Below, piece after piece: positions 19,241-27,630 of a stretch of 64,000 bases of DNA. The translations under genes were made by a program, and so were the position numbers. A model generated the notes under the pieces. That model was not told the DNA's origin. It saw nothing but the letters and a program-made list of their open reading frames with translations, and ran no database searches. Within the stretch, counting starts at the first letter, position 1. The number at the start of each line of letters is the position of its first letter. This stretch comes from Rhodobacterales bacterium LSUCC0387 (GTDB lineage Bacteria; Pseudomonadota; Alphaproteobacteria; Rhodobacterales; Rhodobacteraceae), in contig WVSR01000001.1 of the NCBI GenBank assembly GCA_015689775.1, positions 807,501-871,500 on the forward strand. Direction: 5' to 3'.

Positions 19241-20554
19241 ATGACCACCGCTGCCACCGCCAACCCTGCACCGCGTTCCCCGCGCCCGTTTGCACGGTTT
19301 GAATTTATGATCGCCTTGCGCTACCTGCGCGCCCGCCGTGCTGAGGGGGGCGTGTCCGCGATGACATGGATCAGCTTTCTTGGCATCGCTTTGGCCGTGG
19401 CGGCGCTGATTGCGACCCTCTCGGTGCGGGCGGGGTTTCGACATGAATTTGTTGGCACGATTTTGGGCGCGAACCCGCATATTTCGGTCTATGGTGCGCC
19501 CAATTACAGCGCAACAGGCGCGATGAGCCGTGAGATTTCAGATTACATGGATATTGCTTCTGCAATTGCAACGCTAGATGGCGTGGCCCATGTGGCCCCG
19601 GTGGTCACGGGGCAGGTCATGGCCGCCGCTTTTGGCCGAAATGCAGGCGTTGAGGTTGTGGGGATCACAGGCGCAGATTTGCGCAGTCTGCCCCTTGTTG
19701 CGGACCCTGAACGCGCATGGGGCAATCTGGATCAATTTGATCAAGGTGTCGCTATCGGCTCGGGCGTGGCGCGGGAATTGGGGGTGGTGGTTGGAGATCA
19801 AATCCGCCTGATTTCGCCCGATGGCGCGCGCACCGCTTTTGGCGCAAGCCCGCGCATTGTGAATGCTGAAGTGGTCTATATTTTCCAAGTGGGCCGTTTC
19901 GATATCGACCGCGTGCGGGTCTATATGCCACTTGATCAAGCGCAGCCCTATTTTAACCGCGAAGGTTTGGTTGATCGCATCGATGTGATGCTGGACGATC
20001 CCGAACAAGCAAATGCGGCCGTGACCCGTGTGCTCGGTGCAGCGGGGCCCATGGCCACAGCGTGGACTTGGGAAGACAGTTCTGGCGCCTTTTTGCAAGC
20101 GTTGCAAATGGAGGACAATGTGATGTTCATCATCTTGTCGATCCTCGTGATGATTGCCACGCTCAATATTGTTTCGGGCCTTATCATGTTGGTTAAAAAC
20201 AAGGGACGCGATATTGGGATTTTGCGAACAGTTGGCCTCACGCAAGGGGCGATTTTGCGCGTCTTCTTCATTTGCGGGGCCTCTGTAGGGGTGGCGGGAA
20301 CGCTATGTGGCGTGGCCCTTGGCTCGGCCTTCGCGATTTATATTGATCCCATTTTTGCTGCCGTGAATTGGATGGCAGGGGGCGGGGTCTGGGATCCTTC
20401 GGTTCGATATCTGTCGCAATTGCCTGCCCGATTGGAGATGGGCGATATTCTTTCCGCCATGTCCCTGTCGCTTGGGTTGTCATTTTTGGTGACGATTTTC
20501 CCTGCGCGCCGTGCGGCGCGAATGAACCCTGTGGAGGCACTGCGTTATGAGTGA
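19241..20554 (+). CDS. lolC: LolC/LolE lipoprotein-releasing ABC transporter permease
   Basis: Inner-membrane permease that, with LolD, extracts lipoproteins for delivery to the outer membrane. The ATG at 19241 follows AAGGAG by five bases; a GTG six bases earlier lies inside that site. The 437 residues show the family layout: a first helix near 45-65 after FMIALRYLRARRAEGGVSAMTWISFLG, a large periplasmic domain of about 210 residues, then three C-terminal helices with DIGILRTVGLTQGAILRVFF coupling loop and the ending PARRAARMNPVEALRYE. It overlaps lolD by eight bases. Only one permease gene is present, so a LolF-like homodimer is possible. Confidence 0.94.
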   Translation: MTTAATANPAPRSPRPFARFEFMIALRYLRARRAEGGVSAMTWISFLGIALAVAALIATLSVRAGFRHEFVGTILGANPHISVYGAPNYSATGAMSREISDYMDIASAIATLDGVAHVAPVVTGQVMAAAFGRNAGVEVVGITGADLRSLPLVADPERAWGNLDQFDQGVAIGSGVARELGVVVGDQIRLISPDGARTAFGASPRIVNAEVVYIFQVGRFDIDRVRVYMPLDQAQPYFNREGLVDRIDVMLDDPEQANAAVTRVLGAAGPMATAWTWEDSSGAFLQALQMEDNVMFIILSILVMIATLNIVSGLIMLVKNKGRDIGILRTVGLTQGAILRVFFICGASVGVAGTLCGVALGSAFAIYIDPIFAAVNWMAGGGVWDPSVRYLSQLPARLEMGDILSAMSLSLGLSFLVTIFPARRAARMNPVEALRYE

Positions 20555-21239
20555 TCAGCCTGTGCTGCGCCTTGAGGGGGTGGAAAAGTCCTATAACCTT
20601 GGTCGCCCCAATGAGACGCGTGTTTTGTCGGGTGCGGATCTGCGCATTCATGCAGGCGAGATTGTTGGGCTCATTGCGCCGTCAGGCGCTGGTAAATCCA
20701 CGCTTTTGCATATCGCGGGCTTGCTTGATACGCCTGACGCGGGGCAGGTTGATCTCTGCGGTCAGGCCATGGCGCGCGCGACTGATGCGGCGCGCAGTGC
20801 TGCGCGGTGCCGTGATCTGGGGTTTGTGTATCAATTTCACCATCTCTTGCCTGAATTCAGCGCGCTAGAGAATATCGTGCTGCCACAATTGGCCCTTGGC
20901 CATGGTGAGGGGGCCGCGCGGGCACGCGCCGCCGCTTTGCTTGATCGTGTTGGCCTCTCGCAAAGGGCACAGCATCGCCCCGCCCAAATGTCGGGAGGCG
21001 AGCAACAGCGCGTGGCAATTTGCCGTGCTTTGGCCAATGCACCACGGATGCTTTTGGCGGATGAGCCAACGGGCAATCTTGATCCTGATACGGCGGATAT
21101 GGTGTTTGATATGCTGCTTGATCTCGTGCGCGCCTCCAACATGGCCGCGCTTGTGGCCACCCATAACCACGCCTTGGCCGCGCGTATGGATCGGGTGGTG
21201 GTGTTATCCCAAGGGCAGATTGCCCCGCATCGCCCCTAA
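20547..21239 (+). CDS. lolD: LolD lipoprotein-releasing ABC ATPase
   Basis: ATP-binding partner of the LolC permease. The 230 residues show Walker A as APSGAGKST (the usual leading G is A, which is frequent in alphaproteobacterial LolD), the Q-loop, the signature MSGGEQQRVAICRAL and Walker B LLADEPTGNLD. The eight-base overlap with lolC means coupled translation. Convergent with the hydrolase gene, whose stop overlaps by four bases. Confidence 0.95.
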   Translation: MSDQPVLRLEGVEKSYNLGRPNETRVLSGADLRIHAGEIVGLIAPSGAGKSTLLHIAGLLDTPDAGQVDLCGQAMARATDAARSAARCRDLGFVYQFHHLLPEFSALENIVLPQLALGHGEGAARARAAALLDRVGLSQRAQHRPAQMSGGEQQRVAICRALANAPRMLLADEPTGNLDPDTADMVFDMLLDLVRASNMAALVATHNHALAARMDRVVVLSQGQIAPHRP

Positions 21240-22153
21240 GGGGCAACGCGCCCCAAAATCTGGGCTATGGCGCGCAAGGCTTGATCACGCAGGGGGTCTG
21301 TTTCCATCAATACCTCATGCGCGGCGCCTTCAATTTCAAGAAATTGACCATCAGGCCATGTCGCCATGATCTCTGCAATTCTCTCGCGCGAGACCACGCG
21401 CTCATCCGTGCCGACAAAGCCAAGGGTCGGAACACTTTTTGGCGCAGGCAGTGCGGCAAGGGCTTTACACTCGGTCAAGGCATGATTGACCCATGAAATG
21501 GATGGCCCCCCAAGGGTAAGCAGCGGGTCTGCCTTAGCTTGTTCCTTCATCCAATCGAGACGCGCCTGATCATGGGTTAGGGGATTGCCTTCAAACACCA
21601 TCGGCTCATGCGGGCCTTGCGTGGGCGCGTAGCGCGCGGCAAGGCCAATCGGCTTGGCGATGATATAGGCAAGCTTTGCCAAGATCCGCAAGACGGGGCT
21701 CAGTTGAATGTCCCACATTGGCGCAGAGAACACCGCAGCTGCGGGGCGGAACCCGTTGTGAAGGGCGCGCAAGCCGATAGCGCCCCCCATCGAATGGGCG
21801 AACATGACCCATGGCTTGGGCAAATCGCAACGCGCGCAATAGTCAAGAAACGCATCTACATCGCGTTGATATTCGGAAAAATCACCCACATGACCGATTT
21901 GTGGATCTTCTAGCAGCCGCTCCGAGAGGCCTTGACCCCGCCAGTCAAGCGAGGCCATCCCCCATCCAAGCGCGGCAAAAGTTTGGGCCACATCCGTATA
22001 TTTCTCAAGAAATTCGGTGCGCCCCGTGAACAAAAGAATTGTTCCCTCTTGCCCCTTTGGCCAATGGCCCGCCCGTAGGCGTTTGCCGTCTGCGGCGGTG
22101 ATCCAACGTATATCCTCGGGCCGATCTGCGCCGTAAAACGGGGGAGGTGTCAC
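21236..22153 (-). CDS. Alpha/beta hydrolase, lysophospholipase-like
   Basis: A 305-residue serine hydrolase. The nucleophile elbow is FAHSMGGAIGL with the serine near residue 120, the oxyanion region LFTGRTEFLEKY lies near 41-52, and the acid and histidine are likely in GTDERVVSRE and EGAAHEVLMETD near the C-terminus. Both sequence and length match the PldB/monoglyceride-lipase-like group, so a lysophospholipid or acylglycerol substrate is plausible. No signal peptide is visible. Its ATG overlaps the stop of the SCP2 gene by four bases (ATGA), so the two are translated together. Confidence 0.87.
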   Translation of the reverse strand: MTPPPFYGADRPEDIRWITAADGKRLRAGHWPKGQEGTILLFTGRTEFLEKYTDVAQTFAALGWGMASLDWRGQGLSERLLEDPQIGHVGDFSEYQRDVDAFLDYCARCDLPKPWVMFAHSMGGAIGLRALHNGFRPAAAVFSAPMWDIQLSPVLRILAKLAYIIAKPIGLAARYAPTQGPHEPMVFEGNPLTHDQARLDWMKEQAKADPLLTLGGPSISWVNHALTECKALAALPAPKSVPTLGFVGTDERVVSRERIAEIMATWPDGQFLEIEGAAHEVLMETDPLRDQALRAIAQILGRVAP

Positions 22154-22443
22154 GCCAGAACCCCACCAAGGCGCATGGCGGCACTCATATCGCCCTCAAG
22201 TTTAAGTTTGCCTGACATAAATGCTATGGCAGGGTTTAATCGCCCTGCGAGGATGTCTTGGAACACCTCTGATGTTGCACGCATGGTCACATCGGCAGGT
22301 TCAGCCTCGTCACTGGGGCGCACGTCTGCGCCTTGGATAATCACACAACCTGCCCCCTCGATCACGAATTTTGCCGCGCCATCGTAAGGTTTGACCAGTT
22401 TTTTGGCGATTGCATCCACGGCTGCGGCAATCAAATCGGACAT
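22150..22443 (-). CDS. SCP2 sterol-transfer-domain protein
   Basis: A 97-residue stand-alone SCP2 domain, a lipid or acyl-CoA binding fold. The ATG at 22441-22443 starts MSDLIAAAVDAIAKKLVKPY; an upstream GTG would add ten residues with no family match. The hydrophobic core pattern (FVIEGAGCVIIQG, VTMRATSEVFQDILAGRLNPAIAFMSGKLKLEGDMSAAMRLGGV) is typical, including the MSGKLKLEGD turn. Four-base overlap with the following lysophospholipase-like gene suggests a joint role in lipid handling. Divergent from the TPR gene. Confidence 0.9.
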   Translation of the reverse strand: MSDLIAAAVDAIAKKLVKPYDGAAKFVIEGAGCVIIQGADVRPSDEAEPADVTMRATSEVFQDILAGRLNPAIAFMSGKLKLEGDMSAAMRLGGVLA

Positions 22444-22532
22444 TGGAATTTCTCTTTCATAACGCGGCCTCACCGCAAGGATTTTGAAAATCAGGACTGG
22501 ATGTCGCGTGATTGGCTGCTAACTTCTCACCT

Positions 22533-23132
22533 ATGATGTGGCTATTTCGGATCAGCTTCAACATCCTGATCGCGGTATTTTCAATAAATACGGCCCTCTG
22601 CGGTGCTGCCCTCGCACAATCTGCCCCTGCTGCACCAAGTGAGGAGGCTGCATCCGATGCAAGGCTCGCCTCCCTGTTGAGCGAGTTGCAAAGCCCCGTT
22701 TTGCCCGATTGGGAACGGGTCGAAGCCGAAATCCTAAACCTTTGGTCGCGCTCGGGCTCTTCCGCGATGGATTTGTTGCTGCGCCGTGGCAGGCAGGCCA
22801 TGGCACGGGGGGATTATACCGCTGCATTGACCCATTTGACGGCCTTGACCGATCATGCGCCTGAATTTGCGGAAGGCTGGAACGCGCGCGCGACCCTATT
22901 TTATGAAATGCGCGATTATGGCCCAAGCCTTGATGATATCGCGCGCACTTTGGCCCTGAACCCCAATCATTTTGGGGCGCTCACGGGTTTGGGCATGATC
23001 ATGGAGCAGGTCGAGGCCTATTCCCATGCTTTGGACGCTTTTCGCGCCGCGCGCGCTATACATCCGCATCGCCCCGACCTAGAACAGGCAGTGGAGCGGC
23101 TGGAGCGCCAGCTTGAAGGAATCAGCCTCTAG
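22533..23132 (+). CDS. Exported TPR-repeat protein
   Basis: A 199-residue protein with a signal peptide (MMWLFRISFNILIAVFSINTALCGAALAQ) and about three tetratricopeptide repeats between residues 80 and 195 (RRGRQAMARGDYTAALTHL; WNARATLFYEMRDYGPSLDD; ALDAFRAARAIHPHRPDLEQ). Probably periplasmic and protein-binding. The ATG at 22533 is used here because it begins the signal peptide; a TTG at 22512 is in frame. Same family as small tetratricopeptide proteins common in Rhodobacteraceae, with no known function. The helicase frame follows at once. Confidence 0.85.
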   Translation: MMWLFRISFNILIAVFSINTALCGAALAQSAPAAPSEEAASDARLASLLSELQSPVLPDWERVEAEILNLWSRSGSSAMDLLLRRGRQAMARGDYTAALTHLTALTDHAPEFAEGWNARATLFYEMRDYGPSLDDIARTLALNPNHFGALTGLGMIMEQVEAYSHALDAFRAARAIHPHRPDLEQAVERLERQLEGISL

Positions 23133-23178
23133 GCAGGAGGCGGGCAGGGCTCTGCCTAAAACGGGCAAGATAGGCGGC

Positions 23179-25977
23179 ATGACGGGCACATTGATGGGCC
23201 AAGGGCGGATCGCTGCCGTATTAGGCCCCACCAATACGGGCAAAACCCATTACGCCATCGAGAGGATGTTGGCGCATCGCACCGGCGTAATTGGCCTGCC
23301 TTTGCGCCTATTGACGCGCGAAGTCTATGATCGCATCGTGGCCATACGCGGCCCTTCCGTGGTCGCGCTGATCACGGGCGAAGAGCGCATAATCCCCGAC
23401 CGCGTGCAATATTGGGTCTGCACAGTCGAGGCGATGCCCACAAATCACGCATGCGATTTTTTGGCTGTGGATGAAATCCAACTTTGTGCTGATCCAGAGC
23501 GGGGCCATGTCTTTACCGATCGCTTGCTTCATGCGCGGGGCCTGCATGAGACGTTGTTTCTGGGCGCAGATACAATGCGGGGCGCAATCGCGGCGCTTGT
23601 GCCGAAGGCGCAATTCCTGAGCCGAGAACGCTTTTCTGACCTGACCTATACTGGCTCAAAGAAACTGTCGCGCATGTCGCCGCGCTCGGCCATTGTCGGG
23701 TTCTCGGTTGAAAACGTCTATGCCATTGCCGAGCTTTTGCGCCGCCAAAAGGGCGGTGCTGCGGTTGTGATGGGTGCGCTTAGCCCGCGCACACGCAATG
23801 CACAGGTCGATTTGTATCAAAATGGCGATGTGGAATTTCTGGTGGCTACGGATGCCATTGGCATGGGGCTTAATCTGGATATAAAGCACGTGGCCTTTTC
23901 GGGTCTGCGCAAATTTGATGGCCGCAAGATGCGCGATTTGGCCCCGAACGAATTGGGTCAGATTGCGGGCCGCGCGGGCCGTCATACTTTGCCAGGTACA
24001 TTTGGTGTCACGGGCGAGGCAAACCCATTAGATGACGAAGTGGCCAAAGCCATCACCGAGCATCGTTTTGCCCCCATCCGCAAATTGCAATGGCGCAACA
24101 GTCGCCTGTCATTCGGATCAATTTCGCGTCTTTTGATGTCTTTAGAGGCGCAAACCGACAATGAATGGCTGACGCGGGCGCGTGCAGCCGATGATGTCAT
24201 CGCGCTGCGGACGCTTTCGGAACGGGCCGATGTGACCCATCGGATCAGAGATGCCCAAGATGTGCGGCTTTTGTGGGATGTATGCTGTATCCCTGATTTT
24301 CGGGGGATTAGCCCCGCTGAGCATAGCAGCCTCTTGGCGGGTATCTTTCAATATTTGCATGAATTGGGCCGCGTGCCTGATGATTGGCTTGCGCGGCAGG
24401 TAAAGCGGATTGATCGGCAAGATGGCGACATTGACACATTATCGAAACGCTTGGCTTATATCCGCACATGGACATTTGTCGCACAACGTGCTGCTTGGGT
24501 GGATGATGTCGCGTATTGGCGCGAGGAAACCCGTGCGGTAGAAGACCGCTTGTCAGATGCGCTCCATGAGCGACTGACCCAAAGATTTGTCGATCGGCGC
24601 ACATCGATTTTGATGCGGCGATTGAAACAGAAGGAGAGCCTTGTGGCCGAAGTGAATGAAAACGGGGAAGTCACCGTAGAGGGCCAATTCATTGGTCGTT
24701 TGGACGGGTTCCGCTTCCGCCAAGATAGTGCCGCCACCCCTGATGAGGCGAAAACTTTGCGCCAAGCCGCCGTGGCTGCCCTCAAGCCCGAGCTGCATCT
24801 GCGCGCAGATCGTCTGTATAATGCACCCGACACGGAATTTGACTTCACCGAGCAAGGTGGGCTGATGTGGGGCCAATCGGCGGTTGGCAAGCTCACCCTT
24901 GGCAGTGACGCAACACGCCCCGTGGCTGAGGCCTTTGTTGATGAGGACGCTGGCCCTGAGGTTATCCAGAAAGTGCAGCGGCGCTTGCAGCATTTTATTG
25001 ATCGCAAAATTGCGGCCCTGTTTGAGCCTATGTTGGCGATGCAAAAAGATGAGGGCATCACGGGGCTTGCGCGCGGTTTTGCCTTCCGCCTGTCTGAGGC
25101 CATGGGCATCTTGCCGCGCAGCGATGTCACAGAAGATGTCAAAGCCCTTGATCAAGAGGCACGCGCGCTCTTGCGCAAACATGGGGTGCGCTTTGGTCAG
25201 TTCACAGTATTCATGCCTGCCTTGCTGAAACCCGCGCCGACGCGGTTGCGCTTGGTTCTGTGGGCGTTGGCGGGCAAGTTGGATCAATTCCCCGAAAGCC
25301 CCCCTCCGGGGCTCGTGACAATTCCCAATGACGCAGAAGCGCCAGAGGGGTATTTCACAATGTCAGGTTACCGTCCCGCTGGCACGCGTGCGATCCGTAT
25401 TGATATGCTTGAACGTCTCGCTGACATGCTGCGCAAGGAAGACAGCCGAGCAGGATTCGAGGGCAATGCAGATATGCTGTCCATCACGGGCCTCACGCTG
25501 GAGCAATTCGCGGATTTGATGACAGGTCTTGGCTATCGCGCTGAGAGGGGCGAACGGGTGAAGGTTAAGGCGGTGGTTGATGCCCCCGCCGAGATCGCAG
25601 CGCCTGATGCCGCCATGGATGCGAAACCCGCCGAAACCACCCCTGAGCCAACCGCCGAAGTGCCACAGGTGGCAGATGCTGCTGCAACCGATGCCCCAGA
25701 AGATGCCCCAGAGATGGAAGTTTTCTATAACTTCAAATGGGCGCCACTACGGCGGGATCGTAAACCAAACCCGCGCCGTGAAGGTGCGGGGGAGGCGGAT
25801 GGATCAGGACGGCCTCCGCGCAAAGGTGGCAAGCCACAGCGCGGGCCCAAAGGGAAGGGTCAGGGCGGCAAGCCTGAGGCCGCGCGCAGTTTCAGCGCCA
25901 AGCCCGAGAAAAAAGATCGCATTGATCCCGATAACCCATTTGCGCAGGCCTTGATGGGTCTGAAGGAGAAAGGTTGA
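23179..25977 (+). CDS. SUV3-like superfamily 2 RNA helicase
   Basis: ATP-dependent helicase related to mitochondrial SUV3, probably acting in RNA turnover. From the ATG at 23179 the protein has 932 residues; an in-frame TTG at 23113 overlaps the TPR gene. Walker A is LGPTNTGKTH (K22), motif II is DEIQ (98-101), and motif VI is QIAGRAGRHTLPGTFG near 258-273. A middle region of unknown fold follows, then an acidic/alanine-rich linker near 800-855 and a basic, glycine-rich tail (PRKGGKPQRGPKGKGQGGK) that could bind RNA. It is followed directly by hslR, whose TTG start overlaps its stop, and by fdxA, the usual order in this family. Confidence 0.9.
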   Translation: MTGTLMGQGRIAAVLGPTNTGKTHYAIERMLAHRTGVIGLPLRLLTREVYDRIVAIRGPSVVALITGEERIIPDRVQYWVCTVEAMPTNHACDFLAVDEIQLCADPERGHVFTDRLLHARGLHETLFLGADTMRGAIAALVPKAQFLSRERFSDLTYTGSKKLSRMSPRSAIVGFSVENVYAIAELLRRQKGGAAVVMGALSPRTRNAQVDLYQNGDVEFLVATDAIGMGLNLDIKHVAFSGLRKFDGRKMRDLAPNELGQIAGRAGRHTLPGTFGVTGEANPLDDEVAKAITEHRFAPIRKLQWRNSRLSFGSISRLLMSLEAQTDNEWLTRARAADDVIALRTLSERADVTHRIRDAQDVRLLWDVCCIPDFRGISPAEHSSLLAGIFQYLHELGRVPDDWLARQVKRIDRQDGDIDTLSKRLAYIRTWTFVAQRAAWVDDVAYWREETRAVEDRLSDALHERLTQRFVDRRTSILMRRLKQKESLVAEVNENGEVTVEGQFIGRLDGFRFRQDSAATPDEAKTLRQAAVAALKPELHLRADRLYNAPDTEFDFTEQGGLMWGQSAVGKLTLGSDATRPVAEAFVDEDAGPEVIQKVQRRLQHFIDRKIAALFEPMLAMQKDEGITGLARGFAFRLSEAMGILPRSDVTEDVKALDQEARALLRKHGVRFGQFTVFMPALLKPAPTRLRLVLWALAGKLDQFPESPPPGLVTIPNDAEAPEGYFTMSGYRPAGTRAIRIDMLERLADMLRKEDSRAGFEGNADMLSITGLTLEQFADLMTGLGYRAERGERVKVKAVVDAPAEIAAPDAAMDAKPAETTPEPTAEVPQVADAAATDAPEDAPEMEVFYNFKWAPLRRDRKPNPRREGAGEADGSGRPPRKGGKPQRGPKGKGQGGKPEAARSFSAKPEKKDRIDPDNPFAQALMGLKEKG

Positions 25978-26348
25978 CCCAACCCCGCCCGACCTTGCGG
26001 ATTGATAAATGGCTGTGGCACGCGCGGTTCTTCAAAACCCGCAGCCTCGCCACCCGTATTGTTGAGGAGGGGGCGGTGCGGGTGAACCGCGCGCGGGTTA
26101 CTAAACCCGCAACTGCCATCGGCGCGGGGGATGTTCTCACCTTCGCGCAAGGCCAGACGGTGCGCGTGGTGCGGGTTATATCCTTGCCCGACCGCCGCGG
26201 CCCCGTCTCGGAGGCGCAGGCCTGTTACGCCGATTTGAGCGAGATCAAAGAAACTGTTCCAGAAAAGCCCCAGATGGAGGGACATGGACGCCCCTCAAAA
26301 CGCGAAAGGCGACAGGCTATTTCTTTGCGCCAAGGGGTGCTTGAATGA
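25974..26348 (+). CDS. hslR: RNA-binding S4-domain protein (HslR-like)
   Basis: Heat-shock protein 15-like protein that in known cases binds stalled 50S subunits carrying peptidyl-tRNA. The S4 domain fills residues 8-70 (LRIDKWLWHARFFKTRSLATRIVEEGAVRVN). The start is TTG at 25974, overlapping the helicase stop TGA; AAGGAG at 25963-25968 lies five bases upstream, and no ATG precedes the domain. 124 residues, with a basic C-terminal tail GHGRPSKRERRQ. The non-ATG start and overlap suggest strict coupling to helicase translation. Confidence 0.9.
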   Translation: MTQPRPTLRIDKWLWHARFFKTRSLATRIVEEGAVRVNRARVTKPATAIGAGDVLTFAQGQTVRVVRVISLPDRRGPVSEAQACYADLSEIKETVPEKPQMEGHGRPSKRERRQAISLRQGVLE

Positions 26349-26405
26349 TGGGCGACAGGGCAGTAAACCCATGCCGCATGATCTTTTGAAAAGAGTGATG
26401 ACCCT

Positions 26406-26741
26406 ATGACCTATGTCGTGACCGACAATTGCATTGCATGCAAATATACAGACTGCGTTGAGGTATGCCCCGTGGATTGCTTCTACGAGGGCGAGAATAT
26501 GTTGGTCATCCATCCAGACGAATGTATCGATTGCGGCGTCTGCGAGCCTGAATGCCCTGCCGATGCGATCCGCCCCGACACTGAGCCAGATATGGAACCG
26601 TGGGTTGAGTTTAACCGCAAATGGTCAGAAGCATGGCCTGTGATCATCACCAAGAAAGACCCGCTGCCCGAGGCAGAGGAGATGGATGGTAAGCCGGGCA
26701 AAATGGATCTGTTTTCCGAAAAGCCCGGTGAAGGTGGTTAA
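26406..26741 (+). CDS. fdxA: 7Fe-type ferredoxin FdxA
   Basis: A 111-residue electron carrier with two clusters. The N-terminal half holds [21 protein letters not shown] and [16 protein letters not shown], the cysteine set of the 3Fe-4S plus 4Fe-4S ferredoxins; the C-terminal tail of about 50 residues is typical of FdxA. Follows hslR after 57 bases on the same strand. It may supply electrons to a cytoplasmic oxidoreductase not encoded here. Located after the helicase-hslR pair as in other Rhodobacteraceae, from memory. Confidence 0.95.
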   Translation: MTYVVTDNCIACKYTDCVEVCPVDCFYEGENMLVIHPDECIDCGVCEPECPADAIRPDTEPDMEPWVEFNRKWSEAWPVIITKKDPLPEAEEMDGKPGKMDLFSEKPGEGG

Positions 26742-27061
26742 TTGATAGAGAAAGGGCGCGACGATTCTTATACCGATTCGCCCTCGTTCTGTTTGCGCTG
26801 GCTATTAAATCTGCACAAATCGCTTTGAAAAAATAGGGAAATTAGGGCAGTTTTACTGCGCCAACTTTGAAACACCGTAATTTTGTGTTACAGTTAATCT
26901 ACTAGCTTTTTTTGGAATCACTGCCCAAACCAACATATTCACGGGCTTAGGCCATCGACTCACATTCCGTAACAATCGCCAATGTAGAAAAGCAGCCCTT
27001 TTCTGCATACGGCTTTTTCGGCTGATTGCCGTGGGTGGCCCGTGCAAAGGAAACACTGCTT
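26742..27061. other. Intergenic region between fdxA and carD
   Basis: 320 bases, AT-rich, without a supported gene. It contains three inverted repeats: AGGGCG...CGCCCT (26753-26758 with 26779-26784), a weak stop structure for fdxA without a T-run; GCAGT-TTT-ACTGC (26847-26859); and AGAAAAG-CAGCC-CTTTTCT (26986-27004), which would fold in the carD leader 58 bases before its ATG. The carD promoter must be inside; I cannot place it with confidence. Confidence 0.5.
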
Positions 27062-27574
27062 ATGAGCAAGTCGCGTAAATCGCAGGAATTCAGCTCCAAT
27101 GACTACGTGGTCTATCCCGCCCATGGTGTGGGTCAGATCATCTCGATTGAAGAGCAAGAGATTGCTGGCATCAATTTGGAGCTGTTCGTGATCTCGTTTG
27201 AAAAAGACAAAATGACCCTGCGTGTGCCAACCGCAAAAGCCACTGAGATTGGGATGCGCTCGCTGTCGAGCCCCGATGTTGTGTCCAAGGCGCTTGATAC
27301 GCTGAAAGGCAAAGCGCGGGTTAAGCGGGCCATGTGGTCGCGCCGTGCGCAAGAATATGAGCAAAAGATCAATTCAGGCGATTTGATCGCGATTGCCGAA
27401 GTGGTGCGCGATTTGCATCGTGCGGATGACCAGCGTGAACAAAGCTATTCTGAGCGTCAGCTGTATGAAGCGGCGCTTGAGCGTTTGACCCGTGAGTTGG
27501 CAGCTGTGCAAGGCATGGATGAGCTCGGCGCGCAGCAGCGCGTGGGTGAGGTTTTGACAGCCCGCGCTGCCTAA
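27062..27574 (+). CDS. carD: CarD-family transcriptional regulator
   Basis: RNA-polymerase-binding factor that stabilises open complexes, often at rRNA promoters. From the ATG at 27062 the product is 170 residues, opening MSKSRKSQEFSSNDYVVYPAHGVGQI; the Tudor-like RNA polymerase interaction domain covers 10-70 and a helical DNA-binding domain 75-165 (WSRRAQEYEQKINSGDLIAIAEVVRDLHR). An in-frame codon at 27026 would add 12 residues without family match. Preceded by AAGGAAA. Single gene, convergent with cobS across a hairpin. Confidence 0.95.
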   Translation: MSKSRKSQEFSSNDYVVYPAHGVGQIISIEEQEIAGINLELFVISFEKDKMTLRVPTAKATEIGMRSLSSPDVVSKALDTLKGKARVKRAMWSRRAQEYEQKINSGDLIAIAEVVRDLHRADDQREQSYSERQLYEAALERLTRELAAVQGMDELGAQQRVGEVLTARAA

Positions 27575-27596
27575 GCTTTTTTCAAAACATTGGATG

Positions 27597-27628
27597 CGCC
27601 GCGTGAAGGGAACTTTGAGCGGCGTTTT
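27597..27628 (+). terminator. Possible carD terminator
   Basis: CGCCGC (27597-27602) pairs with GCGGCG (27619-27624) around a 16-base loop and is followed by TTTT. The large loop and short T-run make it weak, but it sits between convergent carD and cobS where a terminator is expected. Confidence 0.45.
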
Positions 27629-27630
27629 CG

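Noticed and set aside
20547-20640. LolD Walker A with A for G as a possible defect
   Set aside because: APSGAGKST is, from memory, the common form in alphaproteobacterial LolD proteins.
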